This document shows, in pieces, positions 42,428-50,598 of a stretch of DNA of 64,000 nucleotides. This stretch comes from Williamsia muralis NBRC 105860 (GTDB lineage: Bacteria; Actinomycetota; Actinomycetes; Mycobacteriales; Mycobacteriaceae): the NCBI RefSeq assembly GCF_001598915.1, contig NZ_BDAP01000001.1, forward strand, positions 62,001 through 126,000, given 5' to 3'. A program made the translations under genes and the position numbers. The notes below the pieces were generated by a model. The model was not told the origin of the DNA. It searched no databases and was given only the letters and a program-made list of their open reading frames with translations. Numbering within the stretch: position 1 is the first letter of the stretch; every line of letters starts with the position of its first letter.

Positions 42428-42451
42428 TGCGGCGGCTCGTAGCATCAACGA

Positions 42452-43147
42452 ATGCGTGTTTTGGTGGTCGAGGACGAACCGTTGATGGCCGAGGCCATCC
42501 GGGATGGGCTGCGCCTTGAGGCGATTGCCGCCGATACTGCCGGTGATGGCGACACCGCTCTCGAGCTGTTGAGCATCAACTCCTATGACATCGCTGTGCT
42601 CGACCGCGACATCCCCGGGCCGTCCGGCGATGAGATCGCCGAGAGCATCGTCGCTTCCGGCAGCGGGATGCCGATCTTGATGCTGACGGCGGCTGACCGG
42701 CTCGACGACAAGACAACCGGGTTCGAGCTGGGCGCCGACGACTACCTCACCAAGCCGTTCGAACTGAAAGAGCTCGTGCTCCGGCTCCGCGCGCTCGACC
42801 GCAGGAGGACACGCAACAGGCCGCCCGTACGGGAGATCGCGGGGCTGCGCGTGGACGCATTCCGCCGTGAGGTCTACCGGGACGGCCGGTATGTGGCGTT
42901 GACCCGCAAGCAGTTTGCTGTGCTCGAAGTCCTCGTCACCGCTGAAGGAGGTGTGGTCAGCGCCGAAGAACTCCTGGAGCGGGCATGGGACGAGAATGCC
43001 GACCCCTTCACCAATGCGGTGCGGATCACGGTCTCGGGATTACGGAAGCGGCTTGGTGAGCCCTGGCTGGTCGCCACCGTGGCGGGAGTCGGGTATCGGA
43101 TAGACACGGCGGCGGGCACGGACGACGTAGGAGAAGGACGTGGATAG
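42452..43147 (+). CDS. vanR: VanR-like OmpR-family response regulator
   Basis: 231 aa. Receiver with acidic pocket VVEDEP, phospho-acceptor Asp51 in IAVLDRDIPGPSGDE, and Lys in LTKPFELKEL; then an OmpR winged helix (LRVDAFRREVYRDGRYVALTRKQFAVLEVL...VRITVSGLRKRLGEPWLVATVAGVGYRI). Controls the van genes. TAGCAT lies 6 nt before the ATG, so the vanRS message is probably leaderless. Overlaps vanS by 8 bp. Confidence 0.92.
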   Translation: MRVLVVEDEPLMAEAIRDGLRLEAIAADTAGDGDTALELLSINSYDIAVLDRDIPGPSGDEIAESIVASGSGMPILMLTAADRLDDKTTGFELGADDYLTKPFELKELVLRLRALDRRRTRNRPPVREIAGLRVDAFRREVYRDGRYVALTRKQFAVLEVLVTAEGGVVSAEELLERAWDENADPFTNAVRITVSGLRKRLGEPWLVATVAGVGYRIDTAAGTDDVGEGRG

Positions 43148-44252
43148 GAAGCCCGGGTTGAGTGTCCGACTCAAACTCACTCTCAGCTACGCCGGGTTCC
43201 TCATGCTCGCGGGAGTTCTGCTGCTCGGTGCAGTGCGGGTGTTCCTGCTGCGCTACGTACCGGAGGTGACCGAGATGAACTCGGGCGGCATGCCGAGGAT
43301 GCCGGGGTCCGGCCCCGATCGCTCCGACCTGGAGGACGCTTTCATACCCAAGGCCGCCGCCGCGATGGCGTTCCTGCTCGTGTTCGGCCTCGTGGGAGGC
43401 TGGATCCTCGCCGGACACATGTTGGCACCGCTGACGCGGATAACCACCGCCACCCGGCTGGCCGCGGGTGGGTCACTGTCCCACCGGGTTGCACTCGAGG
43501 GCCGCAACGACGAGTTCCGCGAACTCGCCGACAGCTTCGACGCAATGCTCGCCCGACTCGAAGCGCACGTCGCGGAACAACAACGGTTCGCCGCCAACGC
43601 TTCTCATGAGCTGCGCACTCCACTGGCCATCACACAGACCCTTCTCGATGTGGCACGCAGCGACCCGAACCGCGACACCGGAGAACTGATCGACCGCCTC
43701 TATTTTGTCAACTCGAGGGCGATAGATCTCACCGAAGCGCTCCTCCTGCTCAGCCGCGCCGACCAGCGCGTGTTCAGCCGGGACCACGTCGACGTGTCCC
43801 TCATCGCCGAGGAAGCCGTCGAAACCCTTCTTCCCCTTGCAGAAGACCGTGGCCTGACCATCGAGACCGTCGGCGACATCGCTCCCACCACCGGTTCACA
43901 CGCACTGCTGCTCCAAATGGTGACCAACCTGGTTCACAACGCGATCGTTCACAACCTGTCCGAATCGGGCACGGTGTGGATCAGCACGAGTGTCGGACCC
44001 GACGCGGTTGTTCTCACGGTGGACAACACCGGCGACAAGCTCACCGCTCGAGCGGTTTCCACGATTACCGAGCCATTTCAGCGGGGTACCGCCCGTGTTC
44101 GAGACGGCCACGCGGGTGTGGGTCTCGGACTGGCCATCGTCAAGAGCATCGCCCACGCACACGACGGAACGCTGACCCTCACGCCGCGGCCGGCCGGAGG
44201 CCTGCGCGTCATCGTCCGATTGCCAGCGGCAGGTGAGCGCATCGTCAGGTGA
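43140..44252 (+). CDS. vanS: VanS-like sensor histidine kinase
   Basis: 370 aa. Membrane segments at about 13-37 and 71-93 flank a short outer loop of about 33 residues. A HAMP domain (HMLAPLTRITTATRLAAGG) leads to the dimer/phosphoacceptor helix with His156 in FAANASHELRTPLAITQ, then the ATPase boxes (NLVHNAIVHN, GVGLGLAIVKSIAHAHDGTL). The small outer loop fits the type of VanS thought to bind glycopeptide directly. GTG start inside vanR. Confidence 0.92.
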   Translation: MDRKPGLSVRLKLTLSYAGFLMLAGVLLLGAVRVFLLRYVPEVTEMNSGGMPRMPGSGPDRSDLEDAFIPKAAAAMAFLLVFGLVGGWILAGHMLAPLTRITTATRLAAGGSLSHRVALEGRNDEFRELADSFDAMLARLEAHVAEQQRFAANASHELRTPLAITQTLLDVARSDPNRDTGELIDRLYFVNSRAIDLTEALLLLSRADQRVFSRDHVDVSLIAEEAVETLLPLAEDRGLTIETVGDIAPTTGSHALLLQMVTNLVHNAIVHNLSESGTVWISTSVGPDAVVLTVDNTGDKLTARAVSTITEPFQRGTARVRDGHAGVGLGLAIVKSIAHAHDGTLTLTPRPAGGLRVIVRLPAAGERIVR

Positions 44253-44261
44253 AGTCGGCCC

Positions 44262-45383
44262 TTACGCCATTGATGTGCGTCGGTCGGCGACAACATTCAG
44301 GACATGACGGGCGAGAACCACGTCGGCATCCGGTACGCCGGATGCCGACGCCCGTGCCGACATCGCCTCGAGCCGCGCATGATCCGTGAGCAGCGGGATC
44401 AACGTGGTCTCGATCCAGGTCGCGTCGAGGCGCGCGTCGTCGACCTCTATCGCGCCGCCGGCCGCCACAACCGGCGCGGCGTTCAACCGCTGCTCGCCCC
44501 CGCGCAACGGCAGCGGTACGTACGCTGCCGGTAGGCCGACGGCGCCCAATTCTGCGCACGTCATGGCGCCAGAACGGCAGATCACGAAATCAGCTGCAGC
44601 GTAGGCATATTGCATGTCATCGACATACGGGACAACAACATAGGGTGCACCCTCGAAGTCGTCACCGGGAACATCGACCCGACGCTGAGGTCCCGTGATG
44701 TGCAGTACCTGTACACCGTGTGCCCGCAGTGACGGGGCCGCACCGGAGACCGCCGCGTTGATGGTGTCGGCACCTTGGGATCCGCCGGTCACCATCAGGA
44801 CCGGCAGGTCGGTTCGCAGGCCGAATCGGCGGCGAGCCGTATCGCGCAGACTGAGACGATCGATCTGAGATATGGCCGGTCGCAGGGGTATTCCGATGAC
44901 CTTGGCGTGTGGCAGGCGAACACCGGGCGCAGCGGTGAACACATGTGTCGTGAGTCGGGCGCCGAGTCGGTTGGCCATGCCGGGCTGGGCGTTTGCCTCG
45001 TGCACAACGATTGCGAGACCGCGCATGCGTGCGGCCAGATACGCCGGCGCGGAGACGTATCCGCCGAAACCCACCAGAACCTCCGCGTGGACCCTGTCGA
45101 GGACCGCCCCCGCAGACCGTACCGAAGCGCGCAGCCTTGTCGGCAGGTTGAGCAGCGCACGGTTCACTCGGCGGGGTAGCGGAACCGGCGGAATGAGTTC
45201 AAGCGGGTATCCGCGCGACGGGATCAGGGTGGTGTCGAGTCCGCGAGTGGTACCGAGCGACGTGACAACCGCAGTGGATTCCAGGCGGCGGAGCGCGTCG
45301 GCGAAGTTCAACATCGGCTCGATGTGGCCGGCTGAATGTCCGCCGGCCACAACAACATGCGGTACTGGTGCCGAGCCAATCAT
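44262..45383 (-). CDS. MurG-like UDP-GlcNAc:lipid I transferase in the van operon
   Basis: 373 aa GT28 family: N-terminal VVVAGGHSAGHIEPMLNFADAL (MurG has GGTGGH), acceptor-side GFGGYVSAPAYLAARMRGLAIVVHEANAQPGMANR, and donor side VTGGSQGADTIN and VICRSGAMTCAELGAVGLPAAYVPLP. MurG adds GlcNAc to lipid I. This is an extra copy, last in the vanHAX operon, and its ATG overlaps the vanX stop by one base (TGATG). It may favour lipid I ending in D-Lac, but that is inference. Longer frame to 45449 is less likely. Confidence 0.85.
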   Translation of the reverse strand: MIGSAPVPHVVVAGGHSAGHIEPMLNFADALRRLESTAVVTSLGTTRGLDTTLIPSRGYPLELIPPVPLPRRVNRALLNLPTRLRASVRSAGAVLDRVHAEVLVGFGGYVSAPAYLAARMRGLAIVVHEANAQPGMANRLGARLTTHVFTAAPGVRLPHAKVIGIPLRPAISQIDRLSLRDTARRRFGLRTDLPVLMVTGGSQGADTINAAVSGAAPSLRAHGVQVLHITGPQRRVDVPGDDFEGAPYVVVPYVDDMQYAYAAADFVICRSGAMTCAELGAVGLPAAYVPLPLRGGEQRLNAAPVVAAGGAIEVDDARLDATWIETTLIPLLTDHARLEAMSARASASGVPDADVVLARHVLNVVADRRTSMA

Positions 45384-45991
45384 CACGTGATTGGAAAGTC
45401 GAAGTAGGTGTCGGGGTGGGGTTCGTCCCTCAGTGTGTAGTGCCACCACTCACTGTCGTAGGCGGCGAAGTCGCACGCCTCCATGAGTGAGCGCAAACAC
45501 TCGCGATTCCTGGCCGCGGCCGCTGTGGTCCCGGGCGCGCCATGATGCGAGATGGGATCCATCAGGTCATGCCCGCCACCCATCGGGGCTAGTTCGCCGG
45601 TGGCCAGGTGGTACAGCGTCAGGTCGGTGGTGCTCCCGCGGCTGTGGCCCGATTTGTAGGCCACATAGCCCTTTTCGAACATCTCGGTTCTGCTGATGTT
45701 GGGGTGGTACCGCGACTTCGTCTCCGGGTCATCGGGCTGCTGTGCCCAGCGGACGAAGCAGTCGACGGCGCACTGGGGGCGGTAGCCGTCCCAGAGCAGC
45801 AGGCCGAACCCGAGTGATGCGGCCTTGTCCCTCACCTGCTCGAGGGCTGAGCACAGGGCTCGCGTGCCGACTATCCGATTGGCGAGGTACCCGTCCACGG
45901 GTTTGCCGGTGAAGTTGTCCCACGTTGCATATTTGGCGTCCCAACGTATGCCGGACACGAACTCATCGATGTAGACGAAATCGGCATTCAT
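45383..45991 (-). CDS. vanX: D-Ala-D-Ala dipeptidase VanX
   Basis: 202 aa, the same length as enterococcal VanX. Key residues fall at the same numbers: Arg71 in WDGYRP, His116 and Asp123 in SGHSRGSTTDL, Glu181 and His184 in SEWWHYTL. Cuts D-Ala-D-Ala in the cytoplasm so that only D-Ala-D-Lac enters precursors. Overlaps the ligase gene by 4 bp upstream and the murG-like gene by 1 bp downstream. Confidence 0.95.
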   Translation of the reverse strand: MNADFVYIDEFVSGIRWDAKYATWDNFTGKPVDGYLANRIVGTRALCSALEQVRDKAASLGFGLLLWDGYRPQCAVDCFVRWAQQPDDPETKSRYHPNISRTEMFEKGYVAYKSGHSRGSTTDLTLYHLATGELAPMGGGHDLMDPISHHGAPGTTAAAARNRECLRSLMEACDFAAYDSEWWHYTLRDEPHPDTYFDFPIT

Positions 45992-47028
45992 GAGGACGCA
46001 CCGGCCATCGTCATGGAGACCATGTGGTCGATCACGTCGGACAACGACATGCCCGCAGCGGCCATCATTCTCGGGTAGCGGCTGTACGAGGTCAGTCCTG
46101 GCAGGGTGTTGACCTCGTTGAGGATCACCTGCCCGTCCTCGTTGAGGAACATGTCGACGCGGGACAGCCCCCGGCAGCCCAGAGCGCGGTAGATGGCCTT
46201 CGCTGTCTCTTGCACATGTGCTCGCGACTCGGCGGATATGTTCGCGGGAACGGCGACCGTCGAGTTCTCCGAACCGCTTTCTGGATTCTCCTCTTGGTGT
46301 ATTCGAAAGAAGCCGTCGGACAACATGATCTGGTCGACCTCACCGACGATCACGTCGCTGCCGGTGCCCAGCATGGCGCAGCCGACTTCGCTGCCGAGAA
46401 CGGCCTCCTCGATGAGAGTCTTCGAATCATACTGGCGTGCATCGGCAATGGCATCGGCGAGCTCGCCCGGAACCCGCACCTTGCTGACGCCGAACGAGGA
46501 CCCGGAGCGTGCCGGTTTGACGAAGACCGGGTAGGGGAGTCGATCGGCGTCGACGTCTCCCTGCGCACCGACAACCCAGAAGTTCGGCGTGGCGATCCCC
46601 GCGCTTCTCGCGACCGTGTACGCGAGTGACTTGTCCATACAGAGGGCTGAGCCCTGGATGTCGCAGCCAAGGTAGGGAATGCCGGATAGTTCCAGGAGTC
46701 CCTGGATGGCCCCGTCCTCACCGAGGGTGCCGTGCAGAACGGGAAGCACCAGATCCAGACGCTCGACCTCGTAGCGTCCGTCGTCCAGGACCAGCAACCC
46801 GTGGACGCTTCGATCGGGAGACAGCAGCGCCGGTCGGGAATCTCCGGTTTCCCAACCGTATTCAGGGTTGTCGCACAGTCGCCAGGCGCCACTTCTGGTG
46901 ATTCCGATGTAGAAGGGCTCGTACTTTGCCAGGTCCATGTGCTTGGCCACCTCCTGCGCGGACTTGACGGAGACGGGGTGTTCCTCGGAACATCCGCCGA
47001 AGATGATTCCGATGCGCAACCTAGCCAC
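45988..47028 (-). CDS. vanA: D-Ala-D-Lac ligase, VanA type
   Basis: 346 aa ATP-grasp ligase. The omega-loop reads FFRIHQEENPESGSEN with His244 at the position that makes VanA prefer D-lactate over D-alanine at neutral pH; Ddl enzymes have a Tyr-Lys-Tyr type loop instead. The ATP site (VFVKPARSGSSFGVSKV) and LNEVNTLPGLTSYSRYPRMMAAAG are intact. GTG start, overlapping vanH by 8 bp. Whether to call it vanA or vanO needs a tree. Confidence 0.93.
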   Translation of the reverse strand: MARLRIGIIFGGCSEEHPVSVKSAQEVAKHMDLAKYEPFYIGITRSGAWRLCDNPEYGWETGDSRPALLSPDRSVHGLLVLDDGRYEVERLDLVLPVLHGTLGEDGAIQGLLELSGIPYLGCDIQGSALCMDKSLAYTVARSAGIATPNFWVVGAQGDVDADRLPYPVFVKPARSGSSFGVSKVRVPGELADAIADARQYDSKTLIEEAVLGSEVGCAMLGTGSDVIVGEVDQIMLSDGFFRIHQEENPESGSENSTVAVPANISAESRAHVQETAKAIYRALGCRGLSRVDMFLNEDGQVILNEVNTLPGLTSYSRYPRMMAAAGMSLSDVIDHMVSMTMAGASS

Positions 47029-48055
47029 GATGTTCCCTCTCGAATCTCAAACAGTTGACGATGGAGTTCTCGACCGTGTCGCGCAGTGCGTGATCGGTGT
47101 AGTAGGCGGTGTGCGGACTGACGATCACGTTCGGCATCCTCTGCAAGCGCGACAGGAGGGCGCGCCCGAGCGGTCGAGTCCTGCAGTCCGCGTAGAAGAT
47201 CCCTTCCTCGCCCTCCACCACATCGAGGGCCGCGCCACCGAGGTTGCCCCTCTCCAGCGCACAGACGAGCGCCTCGGTGTCGATGAGCGAACCCCGGCCG
47301 GTGTTCACGATGTACGCGCCGCGCTTCATCCGGCTGAGTCGTTCTCGATCGAGGAGGTGTTGTGTTCCCGCGTCGAGCGGTGTGTGCAGGGTGATGAGGT
47401 CGCTCTGCTGCACCAGTTCGTCGAGGTCGACGTAATCGATGCCAACCGTGGGCCGGGTGTCGTAGGCCAGGATGCGGCTACCGAAGCCTCGCAGTCGATT
47501 CATGACGGCGGTGCCGATTCGGCCGGTGCCGATCACTCCCACGGTCATATCGCGCAGTTCTCGACCGCGAACCTCACTCAACCGGTAGTCGCTGACGTCT
47601 GTGCGTCTGATGACCGACTTCGCATCTCGCACGGACATCAACATCAGCATCACGGCGTAGTCCGCGACGCTGTCGGGGGAGTAGCTGACGTTCCCGACCG
47701 AGATGCCCAGCCGCCGAGCATATTCGACGTCCAGGTGGTTGCGACCGATGCTCCTGGTGGAGATGTATTCCACACCGGCCCGGCTGAGTGCTTCCAAGGT
47801 GGGGTTCGACACCGGTGCTTTGTGCCCGATGCTGATGCAGCGATTCCCCGCTGCCAGCGCTGCATTGGAGGTGGAAACCGTTGCCGCCGTGACGGTCACC
47901 GCCACGCTCAGCTCGGGCGCCATCTCTTCGAAGAGGCGTGCTTCGTCGTGCTCGCAGCCGTACACCGTGATTCCCACGAAAGATGCAGGCGTTGCGGACG
48001 AACCGACAGGCATCGGCCGGTGGGCCGCCTGTTGTACTGATGTGCTGTAGGGCAT
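47021..48055 (-). CDS. vanH: D-lactate dehydrogenase VanH
   Basis: 344 aa D-2-hydroxyacid dehydrogenase: FVGITVYGCEHDEARLFEEMAPE, SIGHKAPV, NAD site TVGVIGTGRIGTAVMNRL, catalytic Arg in VNTGRGSLIDTEALV, Glu in DVVEGEEGIFY, and His in VSPHTAYYTDHAL. Reduces pyruvate to D-lactate for the ligase. First gene of vanHAX-murG. ATG 48055 is chosen because its distance to the shared promoter element equals that of vanY; ATG 48013 is the alternative. Confidence 0.92.
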   Translation of the reverse strand: MPYSTSVQQAAHRPMPVGSSATPASFVGITVYGCEHDEARLFEEMAPELSVAVTVTAATVSTSNAALAAGNRCISIGHKAPVSNPTLEALSRAGVEYISTRSIGRNHLDVEYARRLGISVGNVSYSPDSVADYAVMLMLMSVRDAKSVIRRTDVSDYRLSEVRGRELRDMTVGVIGTGRIGTAVMNRLRGFGSRILAYDTRPTVGIDYVDLDELVQQSDLITLHTPLDAGTQHLLDRERLSRMKRGAYIVNTGRGSLIDTEALVCALERGNLGGAALDVVEGEEGIFYADCRTRPLGRALLSRLQRMPNVIVSPHTAYYTDHALRDTVENSIVNCLRFEREHRG

Positions 48056-48076
48056 GCCCACAGTCAAGACAGGCGG

Positions 48077-48117
48077 GTGTTGCCAGGGTGTATGAGGAAA
48101 TCGATACGCCGACGATA
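48077..48117. promoter_or_regulatory. Shared 41-bp van promoter element, copy 2 (vanH)
   Basis: Gap-free match, 32 of 41, to 42387-42427, in the same orientation relative to the gene it serves and starting 22 bp before the vanH start codon. It lies between the ECF41 sigma gene and vanH. Candidate VanR-activated promoter of the vanHAX-murG operon. Confidence 0.75.
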
Positions 48118-48185
48118 GGTGTGCGCGTGTCGGCCGCAGCGGCGGAATCAGCCCGGCAACTGCGAAACAGGCGATATCGCCTGGG

Positions 48186-49097
48186 TCAGAGAATGACCTG
48201 CATGTCGGCCAGTCGACCGCTATGTGCGAGGACGTCCAGTCGGGCGATGCGGTCCGAGTGGAAGGTGATGAGGTACACCGCCTGGACGATGCCGTCTGCG
48301 ACATAGGCCGCAGCCGGAACGCCGTCGACGTAAACCAGTCTGGTCAGTTCGGCACGGCCGGCGAACACTCGAGCCACGGCGTCCCCACCGCGAACGCTCG
48401 TGGTGAGCAGCGGGGCACCGAACTCTGCGCCGGCGGCAGCGAGATCGACGGCGGCATCGTCGCTTCGTAGTTCGATGTCCGGGTCGAGCAGTTGCAGGAG
48501 GTCTCCGAACTCTCCGCTGCGAGCGGCCGAGAGGAACGCGTCGATGGCTGTTTCCTGCCGGTCGCGCAGACTGTCGAGATCCAGCGCTCTGAGGCGGGCT
48601 CGTGCGCGCGACGCGAGTTGGCGGGCATTGGTGGGGGTGCGTTCGACGATGGGCGCGATGTCGTCGTAGGTCAGCGCGAAGACGTCGTGGAGTACCAGTG
48701 CTAGCCGCTCGAGTGGGCCGAGTGTGTCGAGAACCGCCTGCATGGCCACCGCGAGCTCTTCGGACCGCATTGCGCTGCCCGCCGGATCACCGGTGACCGG
48801 GGCGTGGTCGGCGGTCTCGTTGTCCCAGGCGTGTTCATTGTCGAGGTCTTCGCGCCACGCCACCCGCTGCCTGATCATGTCGATGCACACCCGGGAGATG
48901 ACCGTCGTGAGCCAGGCCTCGAGATTGTCGATGGCGTTCACGTCGCTGCGCTGCAGTCGTAGCCAGGCCTCCTGCACCGCGTCGTCGGCACTCCAGGGCG
49001 AACCCAGTGTCCGGTAGGCGATGGCATACAGCTTGGGCCGATGGACGACGAACTGTTCGGCCACGGCATCGAGGGTGTGCTGAGACTGATCAGGCAC
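48186..49097 (-). CDS. ECF41-type sigma factor with SnoaL-like C-terminus
   Basis: 303 aa. Sigma region 2 (HRPKLYAIAYRTLGSPWSADDAVQEAWLRLQ), region 4 (LGPLERLALVLHDVFALTYDDIAPIVERTPTNARQLASRARARL), then a SnoaL-like domain of about 110 aa, as in SigJ/ECF41. The C-terminal domain tunes activity in place of an anti-sigma factor. The usual DGGG motif of the group is not present here (RSDDAAVDLAA). GTG 49097 has AAGGAG 7 nt before it. Divergent from the FAD oxidoreductase, whose promoter fits this sigma class. Confidence 0.88.
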   Translation of the reverse strand: MPDQSQHTLDAVAEQFVVHRPKLYAIAYRTLGSPWSADDAVQEAWLRLQRSDVNAIDNLEAWLTTVISRVCIDMIRQRVAWREDLDNEHAWDNETADHAPVTGDPAGSAMRSEELAVAMQAVLDTLGPLERLALVLHDVFALTYDDIAPIVERTPTNARQLASRARARLRALDLDSLRDRQETAIDAFLSAARSGEFGDLLQLLDPDIELRSDDAAVDLAAAGAEFGAPLLTTSVRGGDAVARVFAGRAELTRLVYVDGVPAAAYVADGIVQAVYLITFHSDRIARLDVLAHSGRLADMQVIL

Positions 49098-49121
49098 CAC
49101 GGGGCTCCTTTGCCGGCTGCG

Positions 49122-49148
49122 TGTCACGTTTTGTTCGGCTCGCTCGAC
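49122..49148 (+). promoter_or_regulatory. Near-consensus ECF41 promoter for the FAD oxidoreductase
   Basis: TGTCACG (49122-49128), 16 nt, CGAC (49145-49148). The ECF41 consensus as I recall it is TGTCACA-N16-CGTC, so there is one mismatch in each box with the exact spacing. It points at the FAD oxidoreductase start 66 bp on, in the gap divergent from the ECF41 gene. Confidence 0.65.
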
Positions 49149-49214
49149 TGGGAGGTGAGACAGGTGCTGATGCCTGCTCGGTACCGCCAAGATCACCTCG
49201 CTGAAGGAGCCACC

Positions 49215-50552
49215 GTGACCATACTTCCCTCACCGATCACCGAAGAGTTGCGATCGAACATCCGTGGGCGTGTCTGGGTCCCCACCGATTCCGGCTTCGA
49301 TGACATTCGACGCCCATGGAACCTGGCCGTCGACCAGGACGTCTCCGCCGTTGTGGAAGCGGCGGATGCCGCTGATGTCGTTGCCCTTGTGCGGCTTGCT
49401 AGTTCGAGGAACTTGTCGATCGCCACCCAGCCGAGCGGGCATGGCGCGACCGGGCGCACAGCGGGGTCGATCCTGCTCCGAACCGGCCATCTGAACTCGA
49501 TCGACATCGACCCGACCACCATGATTGCCCGAATCGGTGCCGGTGTTCGGTCAGGCGACCTGCAACGAGCGGCCGCAGCGCACGGCCTCACCGCTTTGCC
49601 CGGTAGTTCACCCGTGGTGACCGTGACGGGCGCGGCGCTCGGAGGCGGACTGAGCTGGTTCGGCCGGTCGTTCGGCTGGATGGCTGACAGCGTGCGCGCC
49701 TTCGACGTGGTGGAAGCCAACGGAAACGCGCACCGTGTCACGCCGTCGGCAGACCCTGATCTGTTCTGGGCGCTGCGGGGAGGTGGAGGCGATCTCGCGA
49801 TCGTCACGGCCGTGGAACTGCAACTGCGTGCCGCACCAAAGGTATTCGGCGGACGTCAACTCTGGCCGGCGACCCACGCGCGCCAGGTCGCCGAGGTCTA
49901 TCGATCGATGACAGTGAAGGCGCCGGATGCGCTGAGTCTGTGGCTGGAGTTGCTGAGCTTTCCCGGCGCCGAGCCGTTGATCGCGATTGATTCCACCTTC
50001 TTGGGTGACGAGGCCACCGCGCGCAGTCTGATGAGCGAGACGGACGATCTGCCGGCGCCGCTGTCGGACACCCGCGCAGTGATGAGCGCGGCGAACCTGG
50101 GGTCGATCACGGCGGAACCGACCGCTCCGGGACCCGGACGGTCGCGTGCCGAACTCCTCACTGCGCTCGACGACAACGCGCTCGATGCCCTGCTCGCTGA
50201 ACCGATTGCTCCACTCATGAGCGTGCAGGTCCGGCATCTCGGGGGAGCGTTGTCGCAACCGAGCGACAGCCCGCACGGGCCACTGGTGGAGCCGTACGCC
50301 GTCTACATGTTCGGCGTTCCCGCAACCGCTGAGATCTCGGAATCCATAGTGAACAAGCAAGCGGCCGTTGCGAACTCGCTGCCCATCAGCGGACGCAAAC
50401 CGGTCACGTTTCTCAACCCGTCCGAAGACCTGACCGACGCTCTTCCGGCCGCATCGATCGAGCGCCTCAGGCTACTGAAGACGCAGCGTGATCCCGAGCG
50501 GGTCATCCGGGGGAACTTCAGTGTGCTCGACTCGGTGATCGCCGGTGATTGA
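49215..50552 (+). CDS. FAD-binding oxidoreductase (PCMH/BBE-like)
   Basis: 445 aa. FAD-binding PCMH domain: WNLAVDQDVSAVVEAADAADVVALVRLA, QPSGHGATG (His at the place of the covalent FAD link in berberine-bridge enzymes), VTGAALGGGLSWFGRSFGWMADSV, and FWALRGGGGDLAIVTAVEL. The C-terminal cap differs from classic BBE. No signal peptide. Substrate unknown. GTG 49215 follows GAAGGAG by 5 nt. Probable target of the divergent ECF41 sigma factor. Confidence 0.88.
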   Translation: MTILPSPITEELRSNIRGRVWVPTDSGFDDIRRPWNLAVDQDVSAVVEAADAADVVALVRLASSRNLSIATQPSGHGATGRTAGSILLRTGHLNSIDIDPTTMIARIGAGVRSGDLQRAAAAHGLTALPGSSPVVTVTGAALGGGLSWFGRSFGWMADSVRAFDVVEANGNAHRVTPSADPDLFWALRGGGGDLAIVTAVELQLRAAPKVFGGRQLWPATHARQVAEVYRSMTVKAPDALSLWLELLSFPGAEPLIAIDSTFLGDEATARSLMSETDDLPAPLSDTRAVMSAANLGSITAEPTAPGPGRSRAELLTALDDNALDALLAEPIAPLMSVQVRHLGGALSQPSDSPHGPLVEPYAVYMFGVPATAEISESIVNKQAAVANSLPISGRKPVTFLNPSEDLTDALPAASIERLRLLKTQRDPERVIRGNFSVLDSVIAGD

Positions 50553-50598
50553 TTACTGCAGCAGCGAAATGTCTCTCAGGTTGGTGTCAACCCCGTTG

